From: Caulobacter sp. SL161
GTDB lineage: Bacteria > Pseudomonadota > Alphaproteobacteria > Caulobacterales > Caulobacteraceae
Assembly (NCBI RefSeq): GCF_026672375.1
Contig: NZ_JAPPRA010000001.1
Coordinates: 496,001 to 560,000 of the forward strand
Direction of reading: 5' to 3'
DNA length: 64,000 nucleotides
This document shows positions 54,604-63,184 of the stretch, piece after piece. Made by a program: the position numbers and the translations under genes. A model generated the notes under the pieces. It saw only the letters and a program-made list of their open reading frames with translations, ran no database searches and was not told the origin of the DNA. Numbering within the stretch: the stretch's first letter is position 1; every line of letters begins with the position of its first letter.

Positions 54604-55944
54604 TCACTTGCCGATGCAGAAGGTCGAAAAGACCCGTCCTAGAACGTCCTCGGGATCGATGCGGCCGGAGATGCGCTCCAAGGCTCTTGCCGCCAGCCGC
54701 ACATCTTCAGCGGCCAACTCGACCTCCAGCCCGACATCCGACAGCGCGCGTTCCAGATAGGACCGCGCCTCTGACAGGCGCTCGGCATGTCTCAAACGCG
54801 TTGCGGCCGGGAATTCCGCGCCCGACAAGGCGTCCGCCACGTGAGACGCGAGCGCAGCGCGGAGGGCCTCGGGGCCCTCAGCAGACGTGCCTGCAATATG
54901 CAGAACAGTAAGCCCCTCCACCGCCCAGCGCTCCGCCACGTGCGCCAAGGCGTCGGCATCGGCGATATCCGTCTTGTTGAGGATCAGCCAGTCGCCACCG
55001 CGGATCGCTTCAGGCCGTGCGTCGGCTTGTTTCACGTGAAAACCATCGACGACCCAAAGACGAAGATCCGCCGCCTCGGCCCACGCCTTGGCCCGACGAA
55101 CACCCTCGGCCTCGATCACATCCGCAGTCTCGCGGATACCTGCCGTATCCGCGACCAGCACCTTGTAGCCCCCCAGCACCAGGGGGACCTCGATCACGTC
55201 ACGTGTAGTCCCGGCCACATCGGTCACGATCGCCGCGTCCCGCTCGGCGAGGCCATTGAGTAAGGTGCTCTTCCCGGCGTTTGGCGCACCAATGAGCGCA
55301 ATACGGAAGCCGTCCCGCACCCGCCGCCCCCGCGAAACGTCCGCAAGCGCCGCGTTCAGTTCCGCGCTGAGTTGGCGCAGTCCCGGACGGGCGCGCTCAG
55401 CGACTTCCTCGGGCAGGTCCTCATCAGGAAAGTCTACGGCCGCCTCCAGCATGGCCAAGGCCTGGACCAGCAGGTCGCGCCAGCGATCGTAGCGCTGGCT
55501 CAGGGCGCCGCCCACTTGGCCCAGGGCCTGACGCCTCTGAGCCTCGGTCTCGGCGTCGATCAGGTCGGCCACGCCCTCCGCCTGGGCAAGATCGAGCTTG
55601 CCGTTCTCGAACGCCCGCCGCGTGAACTCACCCGCCTCGGCCAGGCGAGCCCCAAGTTCCGACAGCGCCGCGAGCAACGCTTCCACCACGGCGCGGCCGC
55701 CGTGCACGTGAAACTCCACGCTATCTTCGCCGGTATAGCTGGCCGGCTTTTCGAAGCGCAGGACCAGCGCCTCGTCCAGGGCCACGCCATTGTGCTTCAG
55801 CGTCCGGACCGACGCCAAGCGGGGCGATGGCAGGCGACCGCAAAGCGCAGCGGCGATCTCCGACGACCGGGGACCGGATACGCGCACCACTGCAACGGCC
55901 GAGCGGCCGGCCGCCGTCGCCAGGGCGAAGATCGTGTCCGTCAT
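54604..55944 (-). CDS. mnmE: tRNA modification GTPase MnmE
   Basis: 446 aa from ATG 55944. N-terminal formyl-THF-binding domain ([22 protein letters not shown]), helical domain, inserted G domain with G1 [13 protein letters not shown]3 DTAGIRET and G4 NKTD, and the C-terminal CIGK with Cys443. Works with MnmG. A parS-like site (55028-55043) lies in the G domain and encodes part of GFHVKQA. Orthologues lead the mnmE-mnmG-rsmG-parA-parB order. Confidence 0.96.
   Translation of the reverse strand: MTDTIFALATAAGRSAVAVVRVSGPRSSEIAAALCGRLPSPRLASVRTLKHNGVALDEALVLRFEKPASYTGEDSVEFHVHGGRAVVEALLAALSELGARLAEAGEFTRRAFENGKLDLAQAEGVADLIDAETEAQRRQALGQVGGALSQRYDRWRDLLVQALAMLEAAVDFPDEDLPEEVAERARPGLRQLSAELNAALADVSRGRRVRDGFRIALIGAPNAGKSTLLNGLAERDAAIVTDVAGTTRDVIEVPLVLGGYKVLVADTAGIRETADVIEAEGVRRAKAWAEAADLRLWVVDGFHVKQADARPEAIRGGDWLILNKTDIADADALAHVAERWAVEGLTVLHIAGTSAEGPEALRAALASHVADALSGAEFPAATRLRHAERLSEARSYLERALSDVGLEVELAAEDVRLAARALERISGRIDPEDVLGRVFSTFCIGK
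55028..55043. promoter_or_regulatory. parS-like site inside mnmE
   Basis: TGTTTCACGTGAAAAC, 14 of 16 to consensus with a perfect left half. On the coding (minus) strand it reads as codons for FHVKQ. Confidence 0.75.
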
Positions 55945-55948
55945 AGGA

Positions 55949-56206
55949 TCAGTCGCGCTTGACGCCCGCACCGCCGACCGCAGCACCGGCGGCGGCCGTC
56001 ATCAACTTGCGGAAAGATTCCTGGGCCCCAGCGCCAAAGGCCATCCAGTTCTTCATCAGCTCCTCGGGCGCCAACATCGCCATGTTGGCGTCCATGCGGT
56101 TCTGCATCTCCTTGACCAGGTGGTCGTTCAAAGCGCTCACGTCGGGGAGGCCCAGAAAGGCGCGCGCTTCCACCGGCGTGCAGTCGATCTCGATCGTCAT
56201 CTTCAT
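55949..56206 (-). CDS. DUF6489-type small protein
   Basis: 85 aa from ATG 56206 with GAAGGGA upstream. [23 protein letters not shown] start, amphipathic helices, then a Gly/Ala-rich tail ([11 protein letters not shown]). I recall similar short proteins as DUF6489 (phasin-like size and composition); function unknown. Ends 4 bp before the mnmE start, hence likely cotranscribed with it. Confidence 0.75.
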   Translation of the reverse strand: MKMTIEIDCTPVEARAFLGLPDVSALNDHLVKEMQNRMDANMAMLAPEELMKNWMAFGAGAQESFRKLMTAAAGAAVGGAGVKRD

Positions 56207-56326
56207 CAGAGGTTCCCTTCGGTCAGGGCACGATTTTGTTATGGGGCAAGCCCGCCGGGTCAGGGTAGAGCGCTTCGGTCGAAAGTCACATTGGTCCTGT
56301 GGACCCGAAAGCGACGGAGAGCCCCG

Positions 56327-57022
56327 ATGAGCGAGACCCTCACGATCAACACCCCGGATGGCGCCTTCTCGGCCTATGTGGCGCGCCCCAAGGCGGCCAG
56401 CGCCCCAGCAGTCGTCGTGATCCAGGAGATCTTCGGCGTCAACAAGGTGATGCGCGACATCTGCGACGGTCTGGCCGCCCAGGGCTTTGTCGCTATCTGC
56501 CCCGATCTCTTCTGGCGGATCGAGCCCGGCATCGACATCACCGACCAGAGCGAAGCCGAATGGAAGAAGGCGTTCGAGCTGTTCAACGCGTTTGACGTGG
56601 ACGCCGGTGTCTCGGACATCGCCGCGACCATAGCCGCCGCCCGCAAGCTGGACGGCGTCAACGGCAAGGTCGGCGCGGTCGGCTACTGCCTGGGCGGCCT
56701 GCTGGCGTTCCTCACCGCGACCCGCACCGACATCGATGCGGCCGTCTCCTACTACGGCGTCGGGATCGAGAAGCATGTCGGCGAGGCCGAGAAGCTGAAC
56801 CATCCGTTGCTCATGCATGTCGCCGAGAAGGACCAGTTCGTACCGCCCGAGGCGCAGCAGCTGATCCTCAACGCCTTGAAGGATCATCCGCAGATCGAGA
56901 TCCATACCTACGAAGGCCGCGACCACGCCTTCGCCCGCGAGGGTGGCGCGCACTATGACGCGGCCGACGCCGCCAAGGCCAACGGCCGCAGCCTGGCCTT
57001 TTTCCAGAAGGCGCTGGCCTGA
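56327..57022 (+). CDS. dienelactone hydrolase family protein
   Basis: 231 aa alpha/beta hydrolase. ATG follows CGGAG. DLH-type Cys nucleophile in VGYCLGG (near residue 123), Glu in IQEIFGVN (near 36), Asp in EKDQFVPP and His in GRDHAFAR. Carboxymethylenebutenolidase-like; in genomes without the catabolic pathway these often have unknown substrates. Stop overlaps the start of the quinone oxidoreductase gene (TGATG). Confidence 0.9.
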   Translation: MSETLTINTPDGAFSAYVARPKAASAPAVVVIQEIFGVNKVMRDICDGLAAQGFVAICPDLFWRIEPGIDITDQSEAEWKKAFELFNAFDVDAGVSDIAATIAAARKLDGVNGKVGAVGYCLGGLLAFLTATRTDIDAAVSYYGVGIEKHVGEAEKLNHPLLMHVAEKDQFVPPEAQQLILNALKDHPQIEIHTYEGRDHAFAREGGAHYDAADAAKANGRSLAFFQKALA

Positions 57023-57987
57023 TGCTGGCGGTCCAAGCCATCAGGACCGGCGGTCCCGAGGTTCTGGAAGTCGTCGATCTTCCCCTGCCCTCGCCAGGTC
57101 CGGGTCAGATCCTCGTCCGCCACCACGCGGTGGCTCTGAACTATATCGACACCTATCACCGGTCCGGCCTGTATCCCGTGAAAACACCGCTGGTGATCGG
57201 GCTGGAAGCGGCTGGCGTCGTCGAGTCCGTCGGCGAGGCGGTCACACGGTTCAAGGTCGGTGACCGAGTAGGCTATAACGGAACCATGGGCGCCTATGCC
57301 GAAGCCGCCGTCGTGCCAGCGGACCGCGCGGTGCATGTTCCCGAAGATGTCAGCCTGGAGGTCGCGGCCGCCGCTCTGCTGAAGGGCATGACCGCCGAGT
57401 TTCTGGTCCGCCGATGTTTCCACGTGAAACAGGGCGACTGGGTTCTGGTCCATGCGGCGGCCGGCGGCGTCGGACAGATCCTGATCCAATGGTGCAAGGC
57501 GCTTGGCGCCACGGTGGTGGCCACAGTGGGATCGACGGCGAAGGCCGCGATCGCCCGTGATCTCGGCGCCGATCATGTGATCGACTACAGCCAAGAAGAT
57601 GTCGCGGCGCAGGTCGCTGAGCTCACAGGCGGCCAAGGCGTGGCGGTCGTCTATGACGGTGTCGGCAAGGATACTTGGGAGGCCAGTCTGGCCAGCCTCG
57701 CCCGGCGCGGGATGCTGGTGACGTTCGGCAACGCCTCGGGTCCGGCGCCCGCCTTCCCGCCGCTGGCGCTGGCGCCCAAGTCCGCCTTCGTCACCCGGCC
57801 CAAGCTGTTCGACTACATCGTCACGACCGAGGAACTGGACGAAAGCGCCCAGGCGCTGTTCGCGGTGATCGCCTCGGGCGCCGTCAAGATCGACATCGGC
57901 CAGACCTTCCCGCTCGCCGAAGCCCGCGCAGCGCATGAAGCGCTGGAAGGGCGTAGGACCGTGGGCGCCACCCTGCTCCTTCCGTAG
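57022..57987 (+). CDS. NADPH:quinone oxidoreductase (zeta-crystallin type)
   Basis: 321 aa medium-chain reductase without zinc ligands. N-terminal GGPEVLEVVDLPLP, YNGTMGAYAEAAVVPA, the nucleotide loop VLVHAAAGGVGQILIQWCKALGA-type (HAAAGGVGQ) and LGADHVIDY. Similar to E. coli Qor. The codons for CFHVKQ near residue 133 coincide with a parS-like site. Confidence 0.9.
   Translation: MLAVQAIRTGGPEVLEVVDLPLPSPGPGQILVRHHAVALNYIDTYHRSGLYPVKTPLVIGLEAAGVVESVGEAVTRFKVGDRVGYNGTMGAYAEAAVVPADRAVHVPEDVSLEVAAAALLKGMTAEFLVRRCFHVKQGDWVLVHAAAGGVGQILIQWCKALGATVVATVGSTAKAAIARDLGADHVIDYSQEDVAAQVAELTGGQGVAVVYDGVGKDTWEASLASLARRGMLVTFGNASGPAPAFPPLALAPKSAFVTRPKLFDYIVTTEELDESAQALFAVIASGAVKIDIGQTFPLAEARAAHEALEGRRTVGATLLLP
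57416..57431. promoter_or_regulatory. parS-like site inside the quinone oxidoreductase gene
   Basis: GTTTCCACGTGAAACA, 13 of 16 with a perfect right half (CACGTGAAACA). Encodes FHVKQ on the plus strand. Most Cori-proximal of the parS-like sites in this window, about 5.4 kb from Cori. Confidence 0.65.
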
Positions 57988-58016
57988 GGCCCGACCGAGT
58001 ACGACCGAACAAAAAA

Positions 58017-58045
58017 GGCGCCGGGTAGCACCGGCGCCTTTCTCG
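58017..58045. terminator. bidirectional terminator between quinone oxidoreductase and rho
   Basis: GGCGCCGG (58017-58024), loop GTAGCA, CCGGCGCC (58031-58038), flanked by AAAAAA on the left and TTTCTCGTTTT on the right, so it can end transcripts from both convergent genes. Confidence 0.85.
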
Positions 58046-58068
58046 TTTTGGTATGAGTCTGTTTGGAC

Positions 58069-59502
58069 TCAGGTGTTCATCGACTGGAAGAAGTCACCGT
58101 TGGTCTTCGACTGGCGCAGCTTGTCGAGCAGGAACTCGATCGCGTCCGACGCGCCCATCGGGTTGAGGATGCGGCGCAGGACGTAGGTCTTCTGCAGCTG
58201 GTCGCGCGGGGTGATGAGCTCTTCCTTGCGGGTGCCCGACTTGAGCACGTCGATGGCCGGGAAGATGCGCTTGTCGGCCACCTTACGATCCAAGACGATT
58301 TCCGAGTTACCGGTGCCCTTGAACTCTTCGAAGATGACTTCGTCCATGCGGCTGCCGGTGTCGATCAGGGCCGTGGCGATGATCGAGAGCGAGCCGCCCT
58401 CCTCCACATTCCGCGCCGCGCCGAAGAAACGCTTGGGGCGTTGCAGGGCGTTGGCGTCGACACCGCCGGTCAGCACCTTGCCCGAGGACGGGACGGTGGT
58501 GTTGTAGGCGCGGCCCAGACGGGTGACCGAGTCCAGCAGGATGACGACGTCACGCTTGTGCTCAACCAGGCGCTTGGCCTTCTCGATGACCATCTCGGCC
58601 ACCTGGACGTGGCGGGTCGCCGGCTCGTCGAAGGTCGAGGCGATCACCTCGCCCTTCACCGTGCGCTGCATGTCGGTGACTTCTTCCGGGCGCTCGTCGA
58701 TCAGAAGGACGATCAGATAGCACTCGGGGTGGTTGGTCTCGATCGACTTGGCGATGTTCTGCAGCATCACCGTCTTACCCACGCGCGGCGGGGCGACGAT
58801 CAGGCAGCGCTGGCCCTTGCCGAGCGGCGCGACGATGTCGATCACGCGGCCCGAGCGATCCTTCACGGTCGGGTCGGGCAGCTCCATGTTCAAGCGCTCT
58901 TCAGGATAGAGCGGCGTCAGGTTGTCGAAGTGCACCTTGTGGCGCACGTTGTCGGGGCTTTCGAAATTGATCTTGGTGACGCTGGTCAGAGCGAAGTAGC
59001 GCTCGCCTTCCCGCGGCGATCGGATCGCGCCCTCGACGCTGTCGCCGGTGCGCAGGCCATACTTCCGGATCTGCGACGGCGAGACATAGATGTCGTCCGG
59101 ACCCGGCAGGTAGTTGGCTTCCGGCGAGCGCAGGAAGCCAAAGCCGTCCTGCAGCACTTCCATGGTGCCCGAGCCCGAGATCTCCACGCCTTCCTCGGCG
59201 AGAGTCTTCAGGATCGCGAACATCATGTCCTGCTTGCGCATGGAGTTGGCGTTCTCGACCTCGAACGTCTCGGCGAAGGCCAGCAGGTCGGCCGGGGATT
59301 TCTCCTTCAGCTCCTGCAGGGACATGGACTTGAGGCCCAGCGCTGCGACGGCGGCGGCGATGTCGGACCCTTCGTCCTCGCCCTCGCCTTCCACGCCCGC
59401 CTCGACGGCCGCTTCGGTGGTGATGTCAGCCGTATCGGCGACGGTGTTCTCGACGGTCGCCTCGTCGGCGGCCGGAACCTGGTTTTCGGTGTCTTCGGTC
59501 AT
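58069..59502 (-). CDS. rho: transcription termination factor Rho
   Basis: Hexameric RNA helicase. 477 aa from ATG 59502; longer than E. coli Rho (419) because of an acidic, Glu/Ala/Thr-rich N-terminal extension of about 45 residues before [22 protein letters not shown]-binding cold-shock-like domain [22 protein letters not shown], Walker [12 protein letters not shown], Walker [17 protein letters not shown] and the R-loop/Q-loop region SGGLSI-type (EEGGSLSII). Start fixed by the conserved N-terminal methionine context; a frame upstream is composition-driven. Confidence 0.96.
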   Translation of the reverse strand: MTEDTENQVPAADEATVENTVADTADITTEAAVEAGVEGEGEDEGSDIAAAVAALGLKSMSLQELKEKSPADLLAFAETFEVENANSMRKQDMMFAILKTLAEEGVEISGSGTMEVLQDGFGFLRSPEANYLPGPDDIYVSPSQIRKYGLRTGDSVEGAIRSPREGERYFALTSVTKINFESPDNVRHKVHFDNLTPLYPEERLNMELPDPTVKDRSGRVIDIVAPLGKGQRCLIVAPPRVGKTVMLQNIAKSIETNHPECYLIVLLIDERPEEVTDMQRTVKGEVIASTFDEPATRHVQVAEMVIEKAKRLVEHKRDVVILLDSVTRLGRAYNTTVPSSGKVLTGGVDANALQRPKRFFGAARNVEEGGSLSIIATALIDTGSRMDEVIFEEFKGTGNSEIVLDRKVADKRIFPAIDVLKSGTRKEELITPRDQLQKTYVLRRILNPMGASDAIEFLLDKLRQSKTNGDFFQSMNT

Positions 59503-59750
59503 GGCAAGACTCAAGAAGGGGCGCGGTCCCCACGACGGAGCCCGGCCGATAGAATGGCGATGATCACATCCGGAAGACCGGACATGCGCGTCCATTGACG
59601 ATGACGCGGATCGTTCGGGGAACGGACCTTGGAGCGGAGAGCTCGCGGGGCGCGCCAGGACGGGCGCCGGTCCGTGAAAGGAAGGGGTTCGGCGAGACCG
59701 AACCTATCGGCGATGCAAATCACGCGGCGGGCGGCGGGTCAAGCGCCTGA

Positions 59751-60170
59751 CTAAGGCGCGGGTCCCACATCCATCCCGTCATAGTGCACGCCCGAGAACT
59801 TTCGAGCTAATCCGTAAAACTCACTATTGCGGGCCTGAAGGCTGTCGACGGTGTGTGTCTCGACGCGTTCGACATGTAGCCACCACACGTCCGGATCACC
59901 AGGGCTTGCCTTGTCTCCGGCGTAAATGCCGATCAAACGATAGCCGCGATCCGCCAAAATCTTCGCCAACGGCTCCAGCGCGGCTTGCTTTGGCGAAGTG
60001 AAGAAGTAGCCCCAAAGCAACGGACCATCCACGTTCCAGGACGGGTTTGCCCGCATGTTCGAAAACATTTCGACAAGCTTTTGTCGGGAGATCGTCTCCG
60101 CCAGCGAAGGTTCAGCCACCGCTAGAATGGCCGCCAAGATCGCGGGGGTCAGAAACTTCTTCGCGGCCAC
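59751..60170 (-). CDS. RraB-domain protein with apparent signal peptide
   Basis: 139 aa from GTG 60170, preceded by GAGG 7 nt away and 8 bp after hemJ. Residues 1-25 look like a cleavable signal (AAKKFLTPAILAAILAVAEP, cleavage after SLA). The rest resembles the RraB (ribonuclease E inhibitor) fold: GYFFTSPKQAALEPLAKIL, RGYRLIGIY, WWLHVERVETHT, ARNSEFYGLARKF, and YDGMDVGP at the end. RraB acts on cytoplasmic RNase E in E. coli, so an exported version would need another role. The 248 bp to rho show nothing clear. Confidence 0.75.
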   Translation of the reverse strand: MAAKKFLTPAILAAILAVAEPSLAETISRQKLVEMFSNMRANPSWNVDGPLLWGYFFTSPKQAALEPLAKILADRGYRLIGIYAGDKASPGDPDVWWLHVERVETHTVDSLQARNSEFYGLARKFSGVHYDGMDVGPAP

Positions 60171-60178
60171 GGCGCGCC

Positions 60179-60643
60179 TCAGTGGTTCAGGAACTTGGTC
60201 GTCACCGAGACGACGATCACGATCGCCAGGACGAACGGGATCTCGTTGACCATCCGCCAGAACTTCTCCGAGCGGACGTTCTCCCCCCGCTCGAACTTCT
60301 TGCGGGAGGCCGACAGGAAGCCATGGAAGCCGTAGAGCCCCACGAGGGCGACCAGCTTGGCGATCATCCAGGGCTGGAGCAGGAAGTCCCAGCCCCGGAT
60401 CTGGCCATCGGCCAGGATCAGACCCAGGCCAAACACCGCCGTCGCGATCGAGGCTGGGTTGATGATCCCGCGCAGAAGTCGACGCTCCATGACCTTGAAG
60501 GTCTCGTCCATCTCTGAGCCCGGCGTCGCCTGGGTGTGATAGACGAACAGCCGCGGCAGATAGAGCATGCCGGCCATGAAGGCGATCACTGCCAGGATGT
60601 GCAGCCCGCGCACCAGATTGAAGTGCGCCACCAGGAAGTCCAT
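60179..60643 (-). CDS. hemJ: protoporphyrinogen oxidase HemJ
   Basis: 154 aa integral membrane protein with four hydrophobic helices, oxidising protoporphyrinogen IX. AAGGAG upstream of ATG 60643. HemJ features: N-terminal RGLHILAVIAFMAGMLYLPRLFVYH with the conserved His residues, MERRLLRGIINPA, and AKLVALVGLYGFHG. The start overlaps the hemH stop (TGATG), placing the last two haem steps together. Confidence 0.93.
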   Translation of the reverse strand: MDFLVAHFNLVRGLHILAVIAFMAGMLYLPRLFVYHTQATPGSEMDETFKVMERRLLRGIINPASIATAVFGLGLILADGQIRGWDFLLQPWMIAKLVALVGLYGFHGFLSASRKKFERGENVRSEKFWRMVNEIPFVLAIVIVVSVTTKFLNH

Positions 60644-61686
60644 CACGCGGAGACTCCTTCGCGGCACGGGCACTTGGACCAATCCGCGCCACACCGCCAG
60701 CCGCAGGCGGAAGACACCGTCCCCGGCGCCCTCCCCACTGAGTCTCGCACGGCCTTGGCGAGGCCGTCGATAAACTCTGGCGCTGTGCCCAGGGCCGATA
60801 CGCGCAGATAGGGCGTGGCGCCGACCTCTTCGGCCAGCTCGGCATATTCGTGATCCAGCTCAACCAGGGTCTCGACGTGTTCCGAGACAAAGGCGATCGG
60901 GGTGATCATCACCCCCTTGGCTTCGGCGCCGGCGCGGCGGATCTCGTCATCGGTCGACGGTCCGATCCACTTCAGCGGCCCGACCCGGCTCTGGTAACAG
61001 ACAGTCCATTCGATCTGCGACGGCAGATGCGCGGCGACGGCGGCGGCCGTGGCCTCGACCTGCTTCTGATAGGGGTCGCCGGCCAGGATCACCTTCTCCG
61101 GCAGACCATGGGCCGAGAACAGCAAGCGGATGTTCGTCGGCGAGCCGGCTTTCTCCCAGGACTCCCGGATCATCCGGGCGTGAGCTTCGATGAGCCCGCC
61201 TTCAGTGGGATAGCAGCCGACCGTCGTCTGCACACCCGAGCCCCTGTAGGTCTTCTTCCAGGCCTTCAGCGACGAGCCCGTCGTGGTGGTGGAAAACTGC
61301 GGATAGAGCGGCAGCAGCACCACCTGGTCGGGCGCGAAGGCCGCGACCTGGCGCGCCGTCTCGTCCGTCAACGGATGCCAGTAGCGCATGGCGATGAAGC
61401 ACTTGGCTTCGACGCCCGGCATGGCGACGGTCAAGGCGGCTTCCAGGGCCCGCGCCTGCTTTTCTGTTTCCGGCAGCAAGGGCGAGCCGCCGCCCATGAT
61501 CGCATAGTTGGCCTTGGCCGACTTCTCGCGCGTGGTCGAGATCAGCGCCGCCAGCGGATAGCGGATCAGCGCCGGTGCGCCGATGATCGCGGGATCGCGG
61601 AACAGGTTGAACAGAAACGGCCGAACCGCGTCCGGACCATCAGGCCCGCCGAGATTGAAGAGAACGACGGCGAGCTTCTGGGTCAT
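60643..61686 (-). CDS. hemH: ferrochelatase
   Basis: Inserts Fe2+ into protoporphyrin IX. 347 aa. VVLFNLGGPDGPDAVRPFLFNLF, metal-site His in FSAHGLPEKV, and the VCYQSRVGPLKWIGPST signature. A C-terminal tail of about 35 residues contains several Cys (CGWRCGADWSKCPC), reminiscent of [2Fe-2S]-binding tails in some ferrochelatases. Start overlaps the hemE stop (ATGA). Confidence 0.96.
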   Translation of the reverse strand: MTQKLAVVLFNLGGPDGPDAVRPFLFNLFRDPAIIGAPALIRYPLAALISTTREKSAKANYAIMGGGSPLLPETEKQARALEAALTVAMPGVEAKCFIAMRYWHPLTDETARQVAAFAPDQVVLLPLYPQFSTTTTGSSLKAWKKTYRGSGVQTTVGCYPTEGGLIEAHARMIRESWEKAGSPTNIRLLFSAHGLPEKVILAGDPYQKQVEATAAAVAAHLPSQIEWTVCYQSRVGPLKWIGPSTDDEIRRAGAEAKGVMITPIAFVSEHVETLVELDHEYAELAEEVGATPYLRVSALGTAPEFIDGLAKAVRDSVGRAPGTVSSACGWRCGADWSKCPCREGVSA

Positions 61687-62738
61687 TGGCCAACCTTCTG
61701 ACCAGTCACGCGTTCGAGCACAGCCTCGACATGGGCGATCGGCGTGTCAGGCAGGATGCCGTGACCCAGGTTGAAGATATAGGGACCCTGGTTCCACTGC
61801 TCGAGCATCTCATCGACGCGCTTCAACAGCGCATCGCCGCCGGCGCGGAGCAACAGCGGATCGAGCGCGCCCTGAATGGTCTTGGTCTTCTGGATCGTCT
61901 GGCCAAGCTTGGCCGAGGCCGAGGTGTCCAGCGCCACGCCCTGCACGGGGGTTCTGGTAGCGTAGTCCTCGACCAGGGTCCCGGCCCCGCGCGGGAAACC
62001 AATGACCGGCACGGTGACGCCCCGCGCACGCAAGCCCTCGATGATCCGAATGTGCGGCTGGGTGACCAGCCGTTCGAACAACGGCTCCGACAGGCCCTCG
62101 GCCCAGCTCTCGAACAGCTTCAGCGCCTGAGCGCCGGCGTCAACCTGCATGGCCAGATAGTCGATCGTCGCATCGACCAGAACCTGGATCAGAGCGTCCA
62201 GCGTCTCAGCGTTCTGATACGCGAAGGTCCGCGCGCCGCTGCGGTCGCTGGAGCCCTTCTCGATCATGTAGGTCGCCACGGTCCAGGGCGCGCCGGCGAA
62301 GCCGATCAGGGCCTTCTCCGGATCAAGCGCCGAACGAACCCGGGTCAGCGTCTCCCCGACCAGCGAAAGGGCCTTACCCGCCTCTCCGGCCTTCTCGGCC
62401 ATGGACTCCACGGACGGCATGTCGCCGAGCTTGGGGCCCTCGCCGGCTTCGAACCAGACCTTCTGTCCCAGAGCGCCCGGGATCAGCAGGATGTCCGCAA
62501 AGACGATCGAGGCGTCGAAGGGAAACCGCCGCATAGGCTGCAGCGTAACTTCCGCCGCCTTCTCGGGATCAAAGCAGAAGCTGATGAAGTCCGGCGCCGT
62601 GGCGCGCACCGCGCGATACTCCGGCAGATACCGGCCCGCCTGGCGCATGAACCACACCGGAGGGTTCGCATGCGACTGGCCTTCCAGCGCGGAGAGAAAC
62701 TTCGGTGTCTGCTTTAGGATGGGAGAGGAAGACGTCAT
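61683..62738 (-). CDS. hemE: uroporphyrinogen decarboxylase
   Basis: Makes coproporphyrinogen III. 351 aa from ATG 62738 (MTSSSPILKQTP). PVWFMRQAGRYLPEYR motif with substrate-binding Arg, FCFDPEKAAEVTLQP, GFAGAPWTVATYM, and NLGHGILPDTPIAHV. First gene of hemE-hemH-hemJ-rraB-like, transcribed away from Cori. No Shine-Dalgarno precedes the ATG; two hairpins occupy the space. In C. crescentus, hemE promoters are intertwined with Cori. Confidence 0.97.
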   Translation of the reverse strand: MTSSSPILKQTPKFLSALEGQSHANPPVWFMRQAGRYLPEYRAVRATAPDFISFCFDPEKAAEVTLQPMRRFPFDASIVFADILLIPGALGQKVWFEAGEGPKLGDMPSVESMAEKAGEAGKALSLVGETLTRVRSALDPEKALIGFAGAPWTVATYMIEKGSSDRSGARTFAYQNAETLDALIQVLVDATIDYLAMQVDAGAQALKLFESWAEGLSEPLFERLVTQPHIRIIEGLRARGVTVPVIGFPRGAGTLVEDYATRTPVQGVALDTSASAKLGQTIQKTKTIQGALDPLLLRAGGDALLKRVDEMLEQWNQGPYIFNLGHGILPDTPIAHVEAVLERVTGQKVGQ

Positions 62739-62741
62739 GGA

Positions 62742-62779
62742 CCGGGTTAAAGCCCGGCGCGGGCTTCGGCTCAAGCCCG
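62742..62779 (-). promoter_or_regulatory. two hairpins in the hemE leader
   Basis: CCGGG/CCCGG (62742-62757) ends 3 nt before the hemE ATG, and CGGGCTT/AAGCCCG (62760-62779) lies next to it. Complementary CCGGGC/GCCCGG arms also allow alternative pairing between the two. They occupy the position of a ribosome site. Confidence 0.45.
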
Positions 62780-62787
62780 GACGTCCC

Positions 62788-62802
62788 TTAAGATCTTTCT
62801 AA
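62788..62802. promoter_or_regulatory. CtrA box 1 (hemE side)
   Basis: TTAA-GATCTTT-CTAA: one base off the TTAA-N7-TTAA consensus in the second half-site. It lies in the A+T-rich segment 50-64 bp upstream of hemE, so bound CtrA could affect both strand opening and hemE transcription. Confidence 0.75.
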
Positions 62803-62808
62803 CATATC

Positions 62809-62823
62809 TTAATAAGAAATTAA
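62809..62823. promoter_or_regulatory. CtrA box 2
   Basis: Perfect TTAA-TAAGAAA-TTAA, 6 bp from box 1. The two adjacent sites probably bind CtrA cooperatively over the unwinding region. Confidence 0.92.
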
Positions 62824-62930
62824 GATTGAAGGAGGGAGCGGAAGGGCAACTGCAAAGTGGGGAAAACGCCTGTGAGGCGAGTGACTCGCACAGCCCGTCC
62901 CGGCTTTCCCCCAGGCCTTCCCACATGGGG

Positions 62931-62945
62931 TTAACGATCTGTTAA
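62931..62945. promoter_or_regulatory. CtrA box 3
   Basis: Perfect TTAA-CGATCTG-TTAA in the centre of Cori. A CCCACA string just upstream (62921) could be a weak DnaA contact, but it is a poor match. Confidence 0.92.
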
Positions 62946-62978
62946 TCATGGGGATGGATGGACAGCGCCTTGAACACC

Positions 62979-62993
62979 TTAATGAATTCTTAA
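62979..62993. promoter_or_regulatory. CtrA box 4
   Basis: Perfect TTAA-TGAATTC-TTAA, 33 bp beyond box 3. Confidence 0.92.
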
Positions 62994-63184
62994 CGTCCTG
63001 AGACGCGACAGCGACCTCTGACCGGACTCGTTCCGCGTCTTTGGACAATCGGGATTCAGACTTCGGGGGATGCGGCGCAGGCTTGGGGATGATAGGCGAG
63101 CAATGCGACCGTTGATCACAGCGGCGCCGTGTCACGACGCTCCAGGGGCCGTTCGGCGCCCGAGCGTCCCCAGAGGCAGGGCAA

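Noticed and set aside
55700-55715. Additional parS (CCGTGCACGTGAAACT)
   Set aside because: Only 11 of 16 to consensus; left half-site is not recognisable. CACGTG alone is expected by chance in this GC-rich DNA.
58063-59598. 511-codon open frame on the plus strand
   Set aside because: Antisense of rho, whose Walker and RNA-binding motifs are intact.
63111-63119. Second DnaA box (TTGATCACA)
   Set aside because: Two or more mismatches in the core compared with TTATCCACA. Could be a weak site but sequence alone does not support listing it.
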